Below, in pieces: positions 6,154 through 7,709 of a stretch of 7,709 nucleotides of DNA (position 1 is the first letter of the stretch; every line of letters starts with the position of its first letter). The stretch is from assembly GCA_031278075.1 (NCBI GenBank), contig JAITLE010000227.1, forward strand, positions 1 through 7,709, given 5' to 3'. Below the pieces are notes generated by a model. That model saw nothing but the letters and a program-made list of their open reading frames with translations, did no database searches and was not told the origin of the DNA. The DNA is from Bifidobacteriaceae bacterium. Lineage in GTDB: Bacteria > Actinomycetota > Actinomycetes > Actinomycetales > WQXJ01. Both the position numbers and the translations under genes were made by a program.

Positions 6154-7422
6154 ATGATTGCTCGGGTGAACGGGCCGATCTATCTCGACTACGCCGCGGG
6201 AGCGCCGCTCGCGCCCGAGGCGCGCGCGGCGTGGGCCGAGGCGGACGTCCCGGGCAACCCGCACGCGCCGCACCGGTTGGGTCGGCGGGCGCGGCAGGTC
6301 CTGGAACAAGCGCGCGAGGACATCGCGGCGGCGCTCGGCGCGGAAAGCGCGGAGGTGATCCTGACATCCGGGGGCACTGAGGCGGACGCGTTGGCGGTGC
6401 GGGGGATATTCGAGGCTCGCCAGAAGGACGCTGAGCGCCCGTGTCTGCTGATCGGCGCGACTGAGCACGCCGCGGTGCGGGAGAACGCCAGCCTGGCGCG
6501 TGCGCTCGGCGCGCGGGTGCTGGAGATCCCGGTGGACTCTCGCGGGGTGGTCTCGCTCGCGTTCGTGGCGGAGCATCTCGACGCGCGCGGCGCTGAGACC
6601 GCCCTGATCAGTTTGATGGTCGCGAACAACGAGACCGGCGCCGTCCAACCGGTGACGGTTGTGGTCGAATTGGCCGCCCAGGCCGGGGTGCCGGTCCACT
6701 CGGATTGGGTCCAAGGCGTCGGCAAGCTGCCCACCGATTTCAGGGCCAGCGGGCTCGCGGCCGCGAGCGTCTCGGCGCATAAGCTGGGCGGCCCCGTCGG
6801 AATCGGCGCTTTGCTGGCGGGCCGGGGGGTCGGCGTCGTCCAGGTGGTGGGCGGCGGCGGTCAGGAGCGTGGCGTGCGCTCGGGCACCCAGGACGCTCGC
6901 GGCGCCGCGGCGTTCGCGGCGGTCTTGCGGGCGGACGGACCGGCCCCTGAGGCGCTCGACGCGTTGCTCGCGCCGTTGGACGCGCTGATCGCGGAGCACC
7001 CGGCGCTGGTCGCGCGGACACCCAAGTGGGGCCGGCTGCCGGGGCTGCGCAGCTTCACGGTCACGGGCGCGCGCGGCGAGGCGCTGGTCTATCTGTTGGA
7101 TCGCGCGGGGATCGCGGTCTCGACGGGTTCAGCCTGCGCGGCGGGCGTGGCCGGGCCGTCGCATGTGCTGCTGGCGATGGGCTTGGACGAGGCGACCGCA
7201 CTTGGGGCTTTGCGCGTCTCAGTCGGCGCCGGGTCCACGCTGGCGGATGTCGAGGCGCTGGTGGAGGCGCTCCCGGGGGCTGTCGAACGGGCGCAGGCGG
7301 CGGCTGCGGTGACCGTGGCGCCGCGTCACGCGAGACCGGCGGCTGGGATCGCGCCCGGACGGCCGCAGGCGCGCGAGGCGCCGCCGCCCCGGCACGTGGC
7401 TGGCGGTCCGGGGGCGGCGTGA
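6154..7422 (+). CDS. iscS: Group I cysteine desulfurase (IscS/NifS type), sulfur donor to MnmA
   Basis: PLP enzyme that turns L-cysteine into alanine and carries the sulfur as a persulfide. The 422-aa product shows the full fold-type I pattern: YLDYAAGAPL near the N-terminus, SGGTEADALAVRG, H105 in ATEHAAVRE (stacks on PLP), NNETGAVQP, D184 and Q187 in HSDWVQGVGK, Schiff-base K210 in SAHKLGGPVGIGAL, RSGTQD, and persulfide C328 in STGSACAAG, followed by PSHVLLAMGL. The SGSAC-type loop marks group I, not SufS group II. After about residue 375 an Ala/Pro/Arg-rich tail of some 45 residues lacks family features. Start: ATG 6154 with AGGA 4 nt upstream; GTG 6166 is the alternative and loses nothing conserved. 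The last codons overlap mnmA by 4 nt, so the two genes are very probably co-translated, and thiolation of tRNA is its likely main task. Supply to Fe-S assembly is possible, but no scaffold genes are visible. Confidence 0.93.
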   Translation: MIARVNGPIYLDYAAGAPLAPEARAAWAEADVPGNPHAPHRLGRRARQVLEQAREDIAAALGAESAEVILTSGGTEADALAVRGIFEARQKDAERPCLLIGATEHAAVRENASLARALGARVLEIPVDSRGVVSLAFVAEHLDARGAETALISLMVANNETGAVQPVTVVVELAAQAGVPVHSDWVQGVGKLPTDFRASGLAAASVSAHKLGGPVGIGALLAGRGVGVVQVVGGGGQERGVRSGTQDARGAAAFAAVLRADGPAPEALDALLAPLDALIAEHPALVARTPKWGRLPGLRSFTVTGARGEALVYLLDRAGIAVSTGSACAAGVAGPSHVLLAMGLDEATALGALRVSVGAGSTLADVEALVEALPGAVERAQAAAAVTVAPRHARPAAGIAPGRPQAREAPPPRHVAGGPGAA

Positions 7423-7709
7423 GGGTCTTGGCCGCGCTGTCCGGCGGTGTCGACAGCGCCGTGGCGGCCGCGCGCGCACAGGCCGCGGGACACGAGGTGG
7501 TGGGCGTGCATATGGCGTTGACGCGGCGGCCGGCGGCGACGCGGCAGTCCGCCCGGGGCTGCTGTTCCATCGAAGACGCGGGCGACGCCCGGCGCGCCGC
7601 GGACCGCCTCGGGATCGACTTCTACGTCTGGGACCTGTCGGAGGAGTTCGAGGACCTTGTGGTGCGCGATTTCCTTGAGACGTACGCCGTTGGTCGCACG
7701 CCCAACCCG
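7419..7709 (+). CDS. mnmA: tRNA-specific 2-thiouridylase MnmA, N-terminal part
   Basis: MnmA adenylates C2 of the wobble uridine (U34) in Lys, Glu and Gln tRNAs and replaces the oxygen with sulfur to give 2-thiouridine. The 97 visible residues start MRVLAALSGGVDSAVAAARA; SGGVDS (8-13) is the ATP-pyrophosphatase P-loop. Further on are GVHMAL, ARGCCSIEDAGDARRAADRLG, FYVWDLSEEFEDLVV and GRTPNP, typical of actinobacterial MnmA. The window ends just before the first catalytic cysteine, expected within a few residues of TPNP. The GTG at 7419 overlaps the desulfurase stop TGA (7420-7422), indicating translational coupling; the G-rich run at 7409-7414 could serve as a weak ribosome site. The gene continues past the right edge. 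Confidence 0.95.
   Translation, partial: MRVLAALSGGVDSAVAAARAQAAGHEVVGVHMALTRRPAATRQSARGCCSIEDAGDARRAADRLGIDFYVWDLSEEFEDLVVRDFLETYAVGRTPNP

Noticed and set aside
5758..6999. 413-aa - strand ORF across glgX and the desulfurase
   Set aside because: Antisense shadow of two well-supported genes; Arg-rich, no domain.

Overview
The window looks like the chromosome of a high-GC Gram-positive bacterium (Actinomycetota). The evidence is strongly G/C-ending codon use, GTG starts, a glycogen phosphorylase of the type that opens with a DUF3417 domain, and a cysteine desulfurase directly followed by mnmA with actinobacterial-type N-terminal wording. Species cannot be named from the sequence.

Layout. (1) Positions 1-374 hold the C-terminal end of an IS1634-type (IS4 superfamily) DDE transposase, cut by the window edge and broken by one extra C in a C7 run. 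(2) Positions about 384-828 are a non-coding tandem array of three units with a period of exactly 158 bp. Each unit carries a strong hairpin (11-bp perfect stem, 11-nt loop). This is the most unusual part of the window. (3) Positions 829-1213 are a gene-poor stretch with one weak small-gene candidate (869-1120) and a probable leaderless-type -10 box just before glgP. (4) Positions 1214-3784 encode the alpha-glucan (glycogen) phosphorylase GlgP. (5) Across a 22-bp gap holding a GC-rich hairpin, glgX (glycogen debranching enzyme) runs the opposite way, 3807-6059. (6) A 94-bp divergent spacer separates glgX from a group I cysteine desulfurase (6154-7422). (7) That gene overlaps by 4 nt the start of mnmA (tRNA 2-thiouridylase), which runs off the right edge.

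How the genes work together. GlgP releases glucose-1-phosphate from the outer chains of glycogen until it stalls near branch points; GlgX removes the short limit branches. Together they are the glycogen breakdown pair, here convergent rather than co-transcribed. The second pair is a sulfur-relay unit: the desulfurase takes sulfur from cysteine as a persulfide and MnmA uses it to make 2-thiouridine at the wobble position of certain tRNAs.

I see no defence system, phage, CRISPR array or biosynthetic cluster. Apart from the hairpin array and the IS remnant, this is ordinary core metabolism.
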